Assembly (NCBI GenBank): GCA_002722055.1
Contig: PBKD01000014.1
Coordinates: 504,376 to 568,375, forward strand
DNA from: Rhodospirillaceae bacterium
GTDB taxonomy: Bacteria; Pseudomonadota; Alphaproteobacteria; SHVP01
Direction: 5' to 3'
Length of the DNA: 64,000 bases
Under the pieces are notes generated by a model. It saw only the letters and a program-made list of their open reading frames with translations. It searched no databases and was not told where the DNA came from. The stretch's first letter is position 1, and every line of letters starts with the position of its first letter. The position numbers and the translations under genes are program-made. Below are positions 54,712 through 64,000 of the stretch, one piece after another.

Positions 54712-55257
54712 ATGAGCAAACAAAATAATTGGCATGGTACTACTATTTTATCTGTTAGAAAAAATGGAACAGTAATAATAATGGGCGATGGACAAGTTTC
54801 AGTAGGAAACACTGTTATGAAATCTACAGCTAAAAAAGTTCGTAAACTAGGAAAAAGTAAAGTTATTGCTGGTTTTGCTGGTGCTACAGCTGATGCATTT
54901 ACTCTATTTGAAAGATTAGAGGAAAAATTAGAAAAACATGGTAACCATTTAGAAAGAGCGTGCGTTGAATTGGCAAAAGACTGGAGAACAGATCGTTACC
55001 TGAGGAGACTAGAAGCAATGATGGCAGTTGCAGATAGAGAGAAAAGCCTTCTACTTACCGGTTCAGGAGATGTTCTTGAACCTGATGACGGACTCATAGG
55101 AATTGGATCTGGCGGAAATTATGCCCTTGCTGCTGCAAGAGCATTATATCAAATTGATGAACTCGATGCTAAAACAATTGCAAGTAGGGCTATGAAAATT
55201 GCTGCAGACATATGTGTTTTTACAAATCTGCAAACAACTTCTGAAAGTATAGAATAA
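54712..55257 (+). CDS. hslV: ATP-dependent protease subunit HslV
   Basis: Proteolytic half of the HslVU (ClpQY) protease. The ATG at 54712 gives 181 residues with a nine-residue propeptide (MSKQNNWHG) that is removed to expose the catalytic Thr of [10 protein letters not shown]; a TTG at 54703 lies too close to the GAGG at 54697-54700 to be the start. [14 protein letters not shown] and [14 protein letters not shown] are the remaining signatures. Coupled to hslU one base downstream. Confidence 0.97.
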   Translation: MSKQNNWHGTTILSVRKNGTVIIMGDGQVSVGNTVMKSTAKKVRKLGKSKVIAGFAGATADAFTLFERLEEKLEKHGNHLERACVELAKDWRTDRYLRRLEAMMAVADREKSLLLTGSGDVLEPDDGLIGIGSGGNYALAAARALYQIDELDAKTIASRAMKIAADICVFTNLQTTSESIE

Positions 55258-55258
55258 A

Positions 55259-56566
55259 ATGACAGAATTTAGCCCAAGAGAAATAGTTTCAGAATTAGAT
55301 CGGTTTATTGTTGGTCAAAAAGAGGCCAAGAGAGCTGTTGCAATTGCTCTCAGAAACAGGTGGAGGAGACAACAATTAAGTGAAGAACTTCGAGAAGAAG
55401 TTGTTCCTAAAAACATACTTATGATAGGGCCAACAGGAGTTGGCAAAACCGAAATTTCACGAAGGCTCGCTAAATTAGCCAGGGCACCTTTCTTAAAAAT
55501 AGAAGCAACAAAATTTACAGAAGTTGGTTATGTAGGAAGGGATGTAGAACAAATAATCAGAGATCTTGTTGAAATAAGTTTAAAAATGGTTCGTGAAAGA
55601 CGAAAAAAAGAGGTAAAGGCTAAAGCTCAACTTGCCGCTGAGGAGAGAGTTATTGATGCATTAGTTGGTGAAAATGCTACTGAAAAAACGAGACAAACAT
55701 TTAGGCAAAAGCTAAGAGATGGTGAACTTGATAATAAAGAAATAGAAATTGAATTAAACGAAAATTCTTCAGGAATGCCTCTTTTTGAAATCCCTGGAAT
55801 GCCAGGAGCTCAAATGGGAATGATGAATATTAATGACATGCTCGGAAAAGCATTTAATAAGAGAACAAAAACTAAAAGAGTTAAAATAACTGACTCATAC
55901 GAACTTTTAATGGATGAAGAAAGCGATAGACTTCTTGATGAAGAAAAAATTACTAAAGAGGCAATTGAACTCGTTGAACAAGAGGGTATAGTTTTTATAG
56001 ATGAGATAGATAAAATTACAGCTCGTTCAGATAGAAGTGGTGCTGATGTTAGCAGAGAGGGAGTACAAAGAGACCTTCTTCCTTTAATTGAAGGAACACA
56101 GGTTGCTACAAAATATGGCACTATCAGAACTGATTTCATACTATTTATTGCCTCAGGAGCTTTCCAATTAGCTAAACCATCCGACCTTTTGCCTGAGCTT
56201 CAAGGACGTTTACCAATTAGAGTGGAACTCAAAGCACTTACAAAGAACGATTTTTGTGACATACTTACAGAACCTGAAGCTAGTCTGATAAAGCAATACA
56301 CCGCATTAATAGGAACAGAAAAGGTAGAATTGGTTTTCACAAAAGATGCCATTGACGAAATTGCTGGAATAGCTGCAGAGGTTAATTCAAATGTTGAGAA
56401 TATTGGTGCCAGAAGGCTGCATACAGTATTAGAAAGAATTTTAGATGAAATTAGTTTTTCTGCTACAGATATGACTGGGGATAAAATTACAATTGACTCT
56501 ACATATGTTAAAAACCATATTGCCGATTTAGCTAAAGATCAAGATTTATCAAAATTTATTTTATAA
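55259..56566 (+). CDS. hslU: HslU ATPase subunit
   Basis: Unfoldase of HslVU. The 435-residue AAA+ protein has Walker [24 protein letters not shown], an inserted I-domain (roughly residues 110-230), Walker [26 protein letters not shown] and the C-terminal LSKFIL tail that docks on HslV. Complete. Confidence 0.98.
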   Translation: MTEFSPREIVSELDRFIVGQKEAKRAVAIALRNRWRRQQLSEELREEVVPKNILMIGPTGVGKTEISRRLAKLARAPFLKIEATKFTEVGYVGRDVEQIIRDLVEISLKMVRERRKKEVKAKAQLAAEERVIDALVGENATEKTRQTFRQKLRDGELDNKEIEIELNENSSGMPLFEIPGMPGAQMGMMNINDMLGKAFNKRTKTKRVKITDSYELLMDEESDRLLDEEKITKEAIELVEQEGIVFIDEIDKITARSDRSGADVSREGVQRDLLPLIEGTQVATKYGTIRTDFILFIASGAFQLAKPSDLLPELQGRLPIRVELKALTKNDFCDILTEPEASLIKQYTALIGTEKVELVFTKDAIDEIAGIAAEVNSNVENIGARRLHTVLERILDEISFSATDMTGDKITIDSTYVKNHIADLAKDQDLSKFIL

Positions 56567-56572
56567 TATTTT

Positions 56573-57157
56573 TTATATCTTATTCTTTCTTAAAATAATA
56601 TACCTAGCTCCTTCACCACCATGACGATTAAAAGCTTTTTTATGAGTAATTATCTTTTTTTTAAATTTTTCTTCATCAAGCCATATTGGGAGAGATGATC
56701 TAAGTATACCTCTTGAGGATGTGTTTTGTTCATTTGTATCTAAATCACTATGATTGCCTTTTCCAGTTATAACTAATAAATAACGTCTTCCTAATTTAAA
56801 GTTATTTTCAATAAATTTACTTAAACTTTTATAAGCCTCATTTTGATTTAAACAGTGTAGATCAAGGGTCTTGTCTATTATCAATTCTCCTTTTTTTAAT
56901 TTTCTCATTAATGATTTATCCATACTAGAGTATTCTAATTTATTTAATTTTTTTTCAAAAGTAGGAAATATATTTTGATGATAAGGTTGAACTTTTTTGT
57001 TATGATCTGTTAAAGAATTCTCTAAAACCATTTTATTTTCATATTTAATATTATTTTTTTTATATAATTTTTTTTTAGGAATAATTTTTGTTTCGCTCAT
57101 TACATATTCCCAAAGATTAGAGTCGTCTAAAATATTTTTTTTATTTTTTTTATTCAT
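56573..57157 (-). CDS. Smr-domain protein
   Basis: A 194-residue protein with a basic N-terminal tail of about 90 residues and a C-terminal Smr domain: LDLHCLNQNEAYKSL, LLVITGKG, then IWLDEE and HGGEGARYIILRK. Smr domains are DNA or RNA endonucleases linked to MutS2 or standing alone; here alone, as usual next to mltA in alphaproteobacteria. The usual LDLHG reads LDLHC. Start overlaps mltA by 8 bases. Confidence 0.88.
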   Translation of the reverse strand: MNKKNKKNILDDSNLWEYVMSETKIIPKKKLYKKNNIKYENKMVLENSLTDHNKKVQPYHQNIFPTFEKKLNKLEYSSMDKSLMRKLKKGELIIDKTLDLHCLNQNEAYKSLSKFIENNFKLGRRYLLVITGKGNHSDLDTNEQNTSSRGILRSSLPIWLDEEKFKKKIITHKKAFNRHGGEGARYIILRKNKI

Positions 57158-58409
57158 TATTTCTTGTTTTATTTCTTTTGATAATTAATTTTCTAGGCAA
57201 AAGAATATAGTATTTACCAAGTTGTTTTAGTTTACCAGCTAGTAATCCTGGTTCTTGACCAGTACCAAAAAAAATGTCACCCCTTATTATGCCTTTAATT
57301 GCAGATCCAGTGTCTTGAGAAATCATCAGCTTTTTTATTTTTAATTTTTTTTCATCCCCAAAATTATCAATATCAACCCAAAGTGGAACTCCTAACGGTA
57401 TCCATTTTAGATCTACAGCTAAAGATCTCATAGCTATAAGAGATGTATTTTGAGACCCTTTAGCAAAATTACTGTTTGATTTTTTAAAAAAAATATATCT
57501 TTTGTTTAGTTTTAAGATATCATTTTTTTTATTTGGGTTATTCTTTAACCACTCCTTAATTGTTTGCATAGAAATATTTTCTTTTAAAATATATCCCTTT
57601 TTAATGAGTTCTGTTCCTATTGCATAATAATCATAACCATTATTTCCATTATACATGACTCTCTCTTGTTTTCCGTTTGGCAGCATAATTATGCCCGATC
57701 CTTGTATGTGAAGAAAAAAAGAATCAATATCATCTTTTAACCAATATAAAACTTGAGATTTTGATTGAATAGCACCCTTATCAATCTCCTGTCTTGTGTC
57801 AGCTGGCGTAAAATTATTATCAGTTATTTTGCCAATGATAAATTTACCTTTAAGAGATTTATTAAAATCCTCTAAGTTTACTTTGATATAATTTTCTGGA
57901 TATGAATAAATTGGGTATTTGTACTCATTGGTATAAATGGTACTCCCTTCTATCAAAGGTTCATAGTATCCAGTAAAAAGCCCTAAGTCGTCTCCTTTAC
58001 TAAATATATTATTTGAATAACTATAACTAATTGAAAAGGGGAGAAACCATTTTTGAAAATATAACATTGCTCCCTTGTTATCATTTATTTTTAGTTTAAA
58101 AGATTCTTTACATGGCTCAAGCCAGTCCATCACGGTTCCTGCAAGTGGATAAGTGGTGGTTTTATCGTTTATAAAAGCACCCATATTTTTTTTTGGATTT
58201 AAGTTTATTAATTTTTTACATGATATCTTAAATGTATTAAATGCTTTTAAATGATCGTCGTTAATCCAAGAGTCTAATGATGCATAGCGAACTTGATTAG
58301 CTAATAATATTTGTTTTTTATTTGAGGGTGAAGAAAAATAAAAATATAATATTGATAAAGATATTAAAAATAATAAGATAAATAAAAAAGAAAATTTTAA
58401 TTTATTCAA
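57150..58409 (-). CDS. mltA: Membrane-bound lytic transglycosylase MltA
   Basis: Cuts the glycan strands of peptidoglycan. The 419-residue protein has an N-terminal membrane anchor (residues 5-25), no lipobox Cys in the usual place, LGLFTGYYEP, DSFFLHIQGSG and a C-terminal 3D domain with MISQDTGSAIKGIIRGDIFFG holding the conserved Asp residues. Follows tim44 with a 4-base overlap. Confidence 0.93.
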   Translation of the reverse strand: MNKLKFSFLFILLFLISLSILYFYFSSPSNKKQILLANQVRYASLDSWINDDHLKAFNTFKISCKKLINLNPKKNMGAFINDKTTTYPLAGTVMDWLEPCKESFKLKINDNKGAMLYFQKWFLPFSISYSYSNNIFSKGDDLGLFTGYYEPLIEGSTIYTNEYKYPIYSYPENYIKVNLEDFNKSLKGKFIIGKITDNNFTPADTRQEIDKGAIQSKSQVLYWLKDDIDSFFLHIQGSGIIMLPNGKQERVMYNGNNGYDYYAIGTELIKKGYILKENISMQTIKEWLKNNPNKKNDILKLNKRYIFFKKSNSNFAKGSQNTSLIAMRSLAVDLKWIPLGVPLWVDIDNFGDEKKLKIKKLMISQDTGSAIKGIIRGDIFFGTGQEPGLLAGKLKQLGKYYILLPRKLIIKRNKTRNNE

Positions 58410-59065
58410 TTTTCACTTTGAGTAGCAATAAGTTTCCAGTTTAAATCATTAGATCTAGTATCTCTTGAAAAGGTCCAAATATCAATTATATTATCTGGGC
58501 CATGACTTCCTTCAGATATAAGTTCTCCATCTTTATCTCTGATAGTATTAATTACTTCACTTGAAAATTTTACAGTTAAATCAATAACACTATCATTTAT
58601 ATTACTTTCAATAATTTCCTTAGAATTAATGGATACTATAGTAGTTTCTAAATGCTCTTCTCTCTCATTTCTTTCTTCAATAGCTTTATAAAAATCATTA
58701 TAAACATCATCATCTAAAAGGGCTCTTAGTGTGTCAAAATCTACTGTTGCAAAGGATGTTAATATCATTTCATAAGCTGTGGAAGCTCCTTGAAGAAATT
58801 CACCTTCATCAAAAGTAGGATCAATTTCGTATATATCAGGATCTTTGTTTTTTGGTTTTGAAGATTTTTCATCGAAGTTATTTTCACCTATAGATACCAC
58901 ATTGCTTACATCATTAGATTTACTCGATTTGTGGTCTTTAAAATTATTTGTATTAGTTGGTTCATTTCCTGTTCTTCTACCTAGAACATTCCTAAGTCTT
59001 AAGATAATAAAGATTGCTACCATCGCGAAAAAAATTATTTCTAGGAATTGAAAATTATTACCCAT
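58406..59065 (-). CDS. Tim44-like membrane-tethered protein (TimA)
   Basis: A 219-residue protein with one N-terminal membrane helix (about 8-23), a flexible acidic linker and a C-terminal Tim44 domain beginning EGEFLQGASTAYEMILTSFA and containing VDFDTLRALLDDDVYNDF. Bacterial Tim44-like proteins of alphaproteobacteria lie beside mltA/fxsA/secB; their role is thought to be membrane-protein related. Divergent from fxsA. Confidence 0.88.
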   Translation of the reverse strand: MGNNFQFLEIIFFAMVAIFIILRLRNVLGRRTGNEPTNTNNFKDHKSSKSNDVSNVVSIGENNFDEKSSKPKNKDPDIYEIDPTFDEGEFLQGASTAYEMILTSFATVDFDTLRALLDDDVYNDFYKAIEERNEREEHLETTIVSINSKEIIESNINDSVIDLTVKFSSEVINTIRDKDGELISEGSHGPDNIIDIWTFSRDTRSNDLNWKLIATQSEN

Positions 59066-59195
59066 TTTTTTACCATTTAGTTAAGTGCAAAATAATATTA
59101 TAATTAATGATAACTCTTCATTGCTTACAAGTCCAACGTAATAATGATATGGGTATATAATGTAAAAAATAAAGATAAACAGGTTGAAAAACATA

Positions 59196-59636
59196 ATGAA
59201 AAGGCTTTTATTTATAGCTATTCCAATACTTGAAATACTACTTTTCGTAAAAATTGGCAGTCTTATTGGGGTTTTGGGAACTTTGGCTAGTATTTTAATC
59301 ACAGCAACTCTTGGTTTATTTTTAATTAAAAATTCTGGAGTAGCTAATATTTTTAGACCTAGAGATATTATTAATCAAAAAGATATTCCTTTAAATAATT
59401 TTTTTAGAGCCATATGCCACATAATTGCTGGGATTTTATTAATTATACCTGGTTATATTACTGATTTAATTGGTTTACTTCTGCTAATACCACTTGTAAG
59501 AAAGATAATTAAATTTTTACCATTAATTAACATATTTTTTGGTGAATTTTCATCTAAAGAATATCAAAAAAGAAGAGATGAGAAGAATACTATTGAAGGT
59601 GTGTATAACGAAATTAATTTGAATGACAAAGACTAA
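59196..59636 (+). CDS. fxsA: FxsA family membrane protein
   Basis: A 146-residue protein with three to four helices: FIAIPILEILLFVKIGSLIG, then TATLGLFLIKNSG and IAGILLIIPGYITDLIGLLLLI, all FxsA signatures. FxsA is a cytoplasmic-membrane protein named for its effect on phage F exclusion; the basic function is unknown. The ATG at 59196 is preferred over a TTG at 59184. Upstream of secB. Confidence 0.88.
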   Translation: MKRLLFIAIPILEILLFVKIGSLIGVLGTLASILITATLGLFLIKNSGVANIFRPRDIINQKDIPLNNFFRAICHIIAGILLIIPGYITDLIGLLLLIPLVRKIIKFLPLINIFFGEFSSKEYQKRRDEKNTIEGVYNEINLNDKD

Positions 59637-59666
59637 TTAATCATAAAAGTAATCAGGAGGTATCGC

Positions 59667-60104
59667 ATGAACAGCTCTGAAAATAAATTGGAATACTCTA
59701 TAGGAGTTAGAAACCAGTATTTAAAAGATATATCTTTTGAGAACCCTCAAGCACCAGAAATATTTACAAAAAATATTAAACCTGAGGTAGATATCTCCGT
59801 TGATATTAAAGCAAATATAAAAAATGGCAATACTTATGAAGTTATTTTGTATTTAAAAGTAATTTATCAATTTGAAAGTAAAATTATATTTATGATTGAA
59901 ACTGAATATGGAGGTGTATTTGACTTATCAAAAATAGAAAAAAAAGATCTTGAATTCGTAACTTTAGTGGAATGTCCAAAAATTCTTTTTCCTTATTTAC
60001 GTCAAATAGTATCTAATTTAACTTCGTACGGAGGGTATCCTTCTGTACTTATAGAACCGATTGATTTTAACAGTATTTTCAAACAACATAAGAATAAACA
60101 GTAG
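59667..60104 (+). CDS. secB: Protein-export chaperone SecB
   Basis: SecB keeps secretory preproteins unfolded and hands them to SecA. The 145-residue protein has IGVRNQYLKDISFENPQAP, the VVYLKVIYQFES-like strand and the C-terminal LFPYLRQIVSNLTSYGGYPS. An exceptionally good ribosome site, AGGAGG, lies 6 bases upstream. Ends directly against the converging dnaQ stop. Confidence 0.97.
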   Translation: MNSSENKLEYSIGVRNQYLKDISFENPQAPEIFTKNIKPEVDISVDIKANIKNGNTYEVILYLKVIYQFESKIIFMIETEYGGVFDLSKIEKKDLEFVTLVECPKILFPYLRQIVSNLTSYGGYPSVLIEPIDFNSIFKQHKNKQ

Positions 60105-60782
60105 CTATTCAGACCAAATTGGTTTTTTTATTTTATTTATAATTTTTTGATGTTCAATTAATTCTTTACCGGTAATTTCAAATTTCCGACGGTCGTAAAT
60201 TTTTTTATTTTCTTTTTTTTCTTCAAATGTATTTGATTTGTTTGATAATATAAAACTAGTTTGCTTGCCTCCAATAAGTTCTATATATACATCAACTAAT
60301 AAATTAGCATCTAAAAGAGCTCCATGTTTTTCTCTTTTAGTAATATCAATTTCGAATCTTTTACACAACGCATCTAAGCTTGCTTGAGCGCCAGGGTATT
60401 TTCTTTTAGCAATTGCTAAAGTATCAATAATTTCATTTGTAATAAAATTTTGTTCATTAATTTTTTGGAGTTCAGAATTAATAAAACCTACGTCAAATTT
60501 TGCGTTATGCGCAACAATTGCTGAATCTGAAATATAAGTTAAAAATTCTTTATATATTTCCTCAAATTTTGGTTTATCAAGAAGAAAAGCATTCGATATT
60601 CCAGAAACTCTGAAAGCCCCTTCTGACATCTTTCTATCAGGATTTATATATTGATGATACGTATTATTAGTTGGAACAAAATTGATTAGCTCAACACAAC
60701 CTATTTCTACAATCCTATCACCATTTTCTGGACTTAAACCTGTAGTTTCAGTATCTAATACTATTTGCCTATTTTTTTTCAT
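60105..60782 (-). CDS. dnaQ: DNA polymerase III epsilon subunit (proofreading exonuclease)
   Basis: The 225-residue DEDDh exonuclease has catalytic Asp10 and Glu12 (VLDTETTGL), the Asp of AHNAKFDVGF and HGALLDANLL for the last His and Asp. It is standard length and complete. Two bases downstream of coaE; part of the maf-aroE-coaE-dnaQ cluster. Confidence 0.97.
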   Translation of the reverse strand: MKKNRQIVLDTETTGLSPENGDRIVEIGCVELINFVPTNNTYHQYINPDRKMSEGAFRVSGISNAFLLDKPKFEEIYKEFLTYISDSAIVAHNAKFDVGFINSELQKINEQNFITNEIIDTLAIAKRKYPGAQASLDALCKRFEIDITKREKHGALLDANLLVDVYIELIGGKQTSFILSNKSNTFEEKKENKKIYDRRKFEITGKELIEHQKIINKIKKPIWSE

Positions 60783-60784
60783 AA

Positions 60785-61384
60785 TTAATTATAATTTCTA
60801 ATTTTGCCTATGATTAACTTAACATTTTTAAATGCATGAGCAACACCTAGACCAGAATAAATTATAAAATCTGCTTTACTCCTTTTTTTGTAATCTGATA
60901 TTTGACTCATATTAATATTTTTAAAAATATCATTTGTCATACCAGCTCTATTCAAAACTCTTTTAGTTTGAATAAATTTTGAAGCAGAAACTACTATAAT
61001 ATGGTCATAATGTTTCTCACTTTTGGTTTCAAATAACAGAGGAATATCATACAATACTATTGGAAATTTATTCCTTATAGCACTTTTAGTAAATTTATTT
61101 CTCTCTATCCTAACAAATGGGTGAACAAGGTTTTCTAAAATTTCTTTTTTTTTCTTATTTTGAAAAACAATATTTCCTAATATTTTTCTGTTTACATAAT
61201 TATTTTTAACTACACCGTCAAAATTTTTTTCAATTAATTTAATAAGTTTTATATTTTTATCAAATAATTCATGTACTTTTTTGTCAGCATCAAAAACAGG
61301 TATGCCTAAATTTTTAAACATTAAAGTAGTTCGTGTCTTACCCATTCCAATAGAGCCGGTTAGACCTAATTTAATTATTTTCAT
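60785..61384 (-). CDS. coaE: Dephospho-CoA kinase
   Basis: Last step of CoA synthesis. The 199-residue P-loop kinase has GLTGSIGMGKT at residues 7-17, FDADKKVHEL and HPFVRIER, then DIPLLFET. Full length. The ATG overlaps aroE's stop by 4 bases. Confidence 0.96.
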   Translation of the reverse strand: MKIIKLGLTGSIGMGKTRTTLMFKNLGIPVFDADKKVHELFDKNIKLIKLIEKNFDGVVKNNYVNRKILGNIVFQNKKKKEILENLVHPFVRIERNKFTKSAIRNKFPIVLYDIPLLFETKSEKHYDHIIVVSASKFIQTKRVLNRAGMTNDIFKNINMSQISDYKKRSKADFIIYSGLGVAHAFKNVKLIIGKIRNYN

Positions 61385-62226
61385 AGCCTATCGCTTATAA
61401 TTTTCTCTAATTTATCATCAATTCTAGGTTTTTTTCCAAACCACCATTCAAAACAAGGTATGGCTTGGTTCAGCAACATTCCTATACCACCCAAACATAT
61501 ATTTCCATTACCGTGTGCCATTTTTAAAAGAGCTGTAACTCTTGGTTTATAAACTATATCGTAAATTAAAGATTTTTTTGGTATATAATTGAAATCAATT
61601 CCAGACCAAGGAAAATTTTCCATTCCCATAGGAGTGGTGTTAACAAACATATTTATGTCAAGCATAGCTTTTTTTTGATCTGAAAAATCATATGCACTTG
61701 CTATTATACCAAGTTCTTCTGAAAGCTTTTGTGCTTGTGGTTTTCTTCTACTAAGAATTCTTATATCTTTACACTCAAGTGATTTCAAAGCAAAACAAAT
61801 TGACCTTGCAGAACCACCTGCTCCTAGTATTAATATAGGGCCTGAAGAAATTTTGAAATTAGGAAAATTTGTTTTTATATTTTCCAAAAAACCGTAACCA
61901 TCTGTGTTTCTGCCTATTAATTTTCCTGATTTAGTGACTACAACAGCATTAACAGCACCTATTTGTTTAGCATTAGTATCTAATTCATCTAAATATGGTA
62001 TAATTTTTTCTTTTAAAGGAATGGTTATATTAAAGCCCTTAAAGTTATCATCTTTTATTTTTCTTAATATGATATCAATTTTATCTTTTTCTACTTCTAT
62101 CGGGATATAAGAGCCATTAATATTGAATAAATTTAACCAATAATTGTGAATAAGTGGTGATAACGAATGACTGAGTGGATAACCGATTATTCCCACTTTA
62201 CTAATATTTTTATTTTCTATGTTCAT
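61381..62226 (-). CDS. aroE: Shikimate dehydrogenase
   Basis: Reduces 3-dehydroshikimate in aromatic amino-acid synthesis. The 281-residue protein has IGYPLSHSLSP, NITIPLKE with catalytic Lys, GAVNAVV, NTDGYG, the NADP loop ILGAGGSARSI and NTTPMGM. Complete. Overlaps maf by 4 bases. Confidence 0.97.
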   Translation of the reverse strand: MNIENKNISKVGIIGYPLSHSLSPLIHNYWLNLFNINGSYIPIEVEKDKIDIILRKIKDDNFKGFNITIPLKEKIIPYLDELDTNAKQIGAVNAVVVTKSGKLIGRNTDGYGFLENIKTNFPNFKISSGPILILGAGGSARSICFALKSLECKDIRILSRRKPQAQKLSEELGIIASAYDFSDQKKAMLDINMFVNTTPMGMENFPWSGIDFNYIPKKSLIYDIVYKPRVTALLKMAHGNGNICLGGIGMLLNQAIPCFEWWFGKKPRIDDKLEKIISDRL

Positions 62227-62819
62227 TTAATCATATTCTTTTCATACAAAAAATTAATAATTTCAATTAATGGTATGCCTAATATTGAAAAATAATCTCC
62301 GTTAATCTTATTGAAAAGTTTTATTCCCTGTTCTTCAATCATGTATCCACCAACTGAGCTCAAACATTTAGAACCAACTTCATTTATATAGCTAGATATT
62401 TGAACATCATTAAGTTTTCTCATAAACATTTCAGATTTAGATAAATGTCTCCAAACTATATTTTTATTTTCAATAATTGTTGATGCTGTAATTAAGAAAT
62501 GTTTTGATCCACTTAAATTTTTTAGGTTTTTTTTAGCAGATTCTATATCTTTAGGTTTAGATAAAATTTTTCCCTTAAATGATAGTATCTGATCACATGA
62601 TATTATTATATTATCTGACCACTTATTGGCTTTGTTAATCCCTTTGTAATCTGACAATATTTGAACTATCTCATCATGAGATTTATTTTCTTTTTCTAAA
62701 GATAATTTGATTGAGTTTTCATCAATATTTGCTGGATCTGTAATAACAGGTATACCTGCATTTCTAAAAAGTTTTTGTCTAATTTCACTAGAAGATGCTA
62801 AAATAATTTTTGCATTCAT
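62223..62819 (-). CDS. maf: Maf-family nucleotide pyrophosphatase
   Basis: A 198-residue house-cleaning enzyme that hydrolyses dTTP/UTP-type or modified nucleotides. ILASSSEIRQKLF at the start, the catalytic Asp of ISCDQIL, SKPKD and SVGGYMIEEQG are family signatures, though some positions are less conserved. In the oriC-proximal cluster right after ppsR, as in Caulobacter. Confidence 0.94.
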   Translation of the reverse strand: MNAKIILASSSEIRQKLFRNAGIPVITDPANIDENSIKLSLEKENKSHDEIVQILSDYKGINKANKWSDNIIISCDQILSFKGKILSKPKDIESAKKNLKNLSGSKHFLITASTIIENKNIVWRHLSKSEMFMRKLNDVQISSYINEVGSKCLSSVGGYMIEEQGIKLFNKINGDYFSILGIPLIEIINFLYEKNMIK

Positions 62820-62824
62820 TTTTA

Positions 62825-63643
62825 TTATGAAGTATGTGAAATGTACATAATAATTTTTGCAGCTGTCTCTTCAATTGAACGCCTTGCTACATCAATTACT
62901 GGCCACTTATTTTTATTAAACAATTTTCTTGCCTCTTTGATTTCATTTTCTATTGATAACTCATTAACATATTGGCTATCAGTTTTTTGGTTTAAATGAT
63001 GAAGTCTATTTAATCTTAATTCAATTAGTCTATCTACAGTATTTGTCAAACCAATGATAACTGGTCGATCAAGATCTAATAATATTTTAGGGGGATCAAT
63101 TTCAGGAACAAAAGGAACATTTGCAGCTTTGATACCTTTATTAGCTAAATACATACAAGTTGGTGTTTTTGAAGTTCTAGATACACCAACTAGAACTACA
63201 TCTGCATTTTCTAATCCTTCAACATTTTGACCATCATCATGAGCTAAACAAAAATGCATAGCGTCAATTCTTTGGTAATATTCATCATCTAATTTATGTT
63301 GAATACCTGGTTCATTTTGACTTTCAGTATCAAGGTATGATTTAAATTCCCGAATTATAGGATCAAGTATATCAATACACGGAATTTTTAAAGTCATACA
63401 TGACGCAAACAGACCTCTTTGTAACTCCTTATTTACTATAGTACATAAAACAATGCCTGGATTTTTTCTTATATTATCAATAGCATTTTGGAGTTGAGAC
63501 TTATTTCTTATCATAGACCAGATATGTTCAATAGTCTCATGATTTGGAAACTGAATTTTAGTAGCATTAGCTACCATCTGCAGTGTTTCACCTGTAGCAT
63601 CGGATAGTAAATGTAAGTTCAATTTTTTCAGTATTTTTTCCAA
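62825..63643 (-). CDS. ppsR: Pyruvate,phosphate dikinase regulatory protein (kinase/pyrophosphorylase, RP001 homologue)
   Basis: A 272-residue DUF299 protein that phosphorylates and dephosphorylates pyruvate-phosphate dikinase or PEP synthase. The N-terminal LHLLSDATGETLQMVA and the P-loop GVSRTSKTPTCMYLA with NVPFVPEIDPP are diagnostic. It is the homologue of Rickettsia RP001 and of the first gene clockwise of oriC in Caulobacter, which is why the region upstream is of interest. The product of this gene would act on PEP/pyruvate metabolism. Confidence 0.95.
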   Translation of the reverse strand: MEKILKKLNLHLLSDATGETLQMVANATKIQFPNHETIEHIWSMIRNKSQLQNAIDNIRKNPGIVLCTIVNKELQRGLFASCMTLKIPCIDILDPIIREFKSYLDTESQNEPGIQHKLDDEYYQRIDAMHFCLAHDDGQNVEGLENADVVLVGVSRTSKTPTCMYLANKGIKAANVPFVPEIDPPKILLDLDRPVIIGLTNTVDRLIELRLNRLHHLNQKTDSQYVNELSIENEIKEARKLFNKNKWPVIDVARRSIEETAAKIIMYISHTS

Positions 63644-64000
63644 TTTTATTCTGGGGATAATATATTAATAATTGAAACTTATACCCATATTTATTTCAAT
63701 ACAAAATATACTAACATATACTCTCATTGAATTAATAGAGATAAACCCAGGTGAATTAATTTTATTATCTTTTATATAAAATTTTATTAACAAATAAATA
63801 TAATTTTTTTCTATTTGTACACGTAATTATTTGAATTAAGTTGTTGAAATCAATTACATTTTATATTATATCAACATATCGATATATTTATACTCAACAT
63901 TAAATATTATATATATAATCCACAAATAATTGTATAAAATTTTAATTATGTTAATCCCCAACTTTATGTATAACAACAACAACAACAACATATATATATA
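63644..64000. other. oriC: Gene-free A+T-rich region upstream of ppsR; candidate replication origin (partial)
   Basis: No gene is present in these 357 bases, the only stretch of that length without one. Hand count gives about 17% G+C from 63661 on. TAATCCACA at 63916-63924 matches the DnaA box TTATCCACA in 8 of 9 bases; TTATTAACA (63784-63792) and TTATACCCA (63679-63687) match in 7 of 9. In Caulobacter and Rickettsia, oriC lies between hemE and the ppsR/RP001 homologue, that is, exactly here. The window ends before hemE could be seen. One good box is weak evidence on its own; position is the main argument. Confidence 0.4.
63972..64000. repeat. Simple repeat (AAC)6 followed by (TA)5
   Basis: Six AAC units plus one A at 63972-63990, followed by five TA units to the window edge. 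Short tandem repeats are unusual in this compact genome; this one lies within the putative origin region. It may continue beyond the edge. Confidence 0.9.

Noticed and set aside
63972..63990. AAC repeat as a CRISPR or attachment repeat
   Set aside because: It is a plain trinucleotide tract without spacers or neighbouring cas genes.

Overview
The window is a 64 kb piece of an A+T-rich chromosome from an alphaproteobacterium, probably a marine free-living one. Evidence for this is the gene order. ppsR-maf-aroE-coaE-dnaQ-secB, tim44-mltA-smr, hisB-hisH-hisA-hisF-hisE next to hslVU, grpE-hrcA divergent from rph-rdgB-hemW, and glnD next to murJ are all arrangements typical of Alphaproteobacteria. 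Genes are densely packed, with many 1-4 bp overlaps, TTG starts and AGA-rich arginine codons. No rRNA, tRNA, CRISPR array, integrase or transposase was seen. The exact lineage cannot be fixed from the sequence alone.

Layout. 1-4.5 kb: 5' part of murJ, a Bcr/CflA-type exporter and glnD. 4.5-22.2 kb: an accessory catabolic island lying between glnD and mutS, two genes that are neighbours in many alphaproteobacteria. It carries EamA/DMT transporters at both ends (a pair on the left; a broken copy plus an intact one on the right). Inside are a PuuE-type allantoinase, an atypical M20 hydrolase, N-carbamoylsarcosine amidase, two HyuA/HyuB ATP-dependent hydantoinase pairs, a hydantoin-racemase-fold protein without the usual cysteines, a sarcosine-oxidase-like flavoprotein and a C45 (acyltransferase-like) hydrolase. 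Together they spell most of a route from N-methylhydantoin (creatinine breakdown product) or related cyclic ureides to sarcosine and glycine. 22.2-30.4 kb: mutS, an OlsB-like acyltransferase, a methyltransferase, an orphan YejA-type binding protein and three tandem paralogous membrane proteins. 30.5-42.4 kb: the chaperone region (grpE, hrcA; dnaK, dnaJ) with rph, rdgB, hemW, an LpoA-like lipoprotein, rsmI, a BON-domain lipoprotein and gshB. 42.4-50.2 kb: two convergent paralogous methyltransferases of unknown substrate, dapB, small envelope proteins, a PfkB sugar/nucleoside kinase and a membrane b-cytochrome-like/ferredoxin/adenylate-cyclase fusion. 50.2-56.6 kb: hisB-DUF2628-hisH-GNAT-hisA-hisF-hisE-hinT, and divergent hslVU. 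56.6-63.6 kb: smr, mltA, tim44, fxsA, secB, dnaQ, coaE, aroE, maf and ppsR. 63.6-64.0 kb: a gene-free stretch of about 17% G+C upstream of ppsR, which is the place where oriC lies in Caulobacter (between hemE and the ppsR/RP001 homologue); it holds one near-perfect DnaA box and is cut by the window edge.

The most interesting part is the glnD-mutS island: its gene content is coherent, its arginine codon choice (CGN) differs from the housekeeping genes (AGA/AGG), and several of its enzymes deviate from textbook active sites. Functions are read from remembered family motifs, not from database searches.
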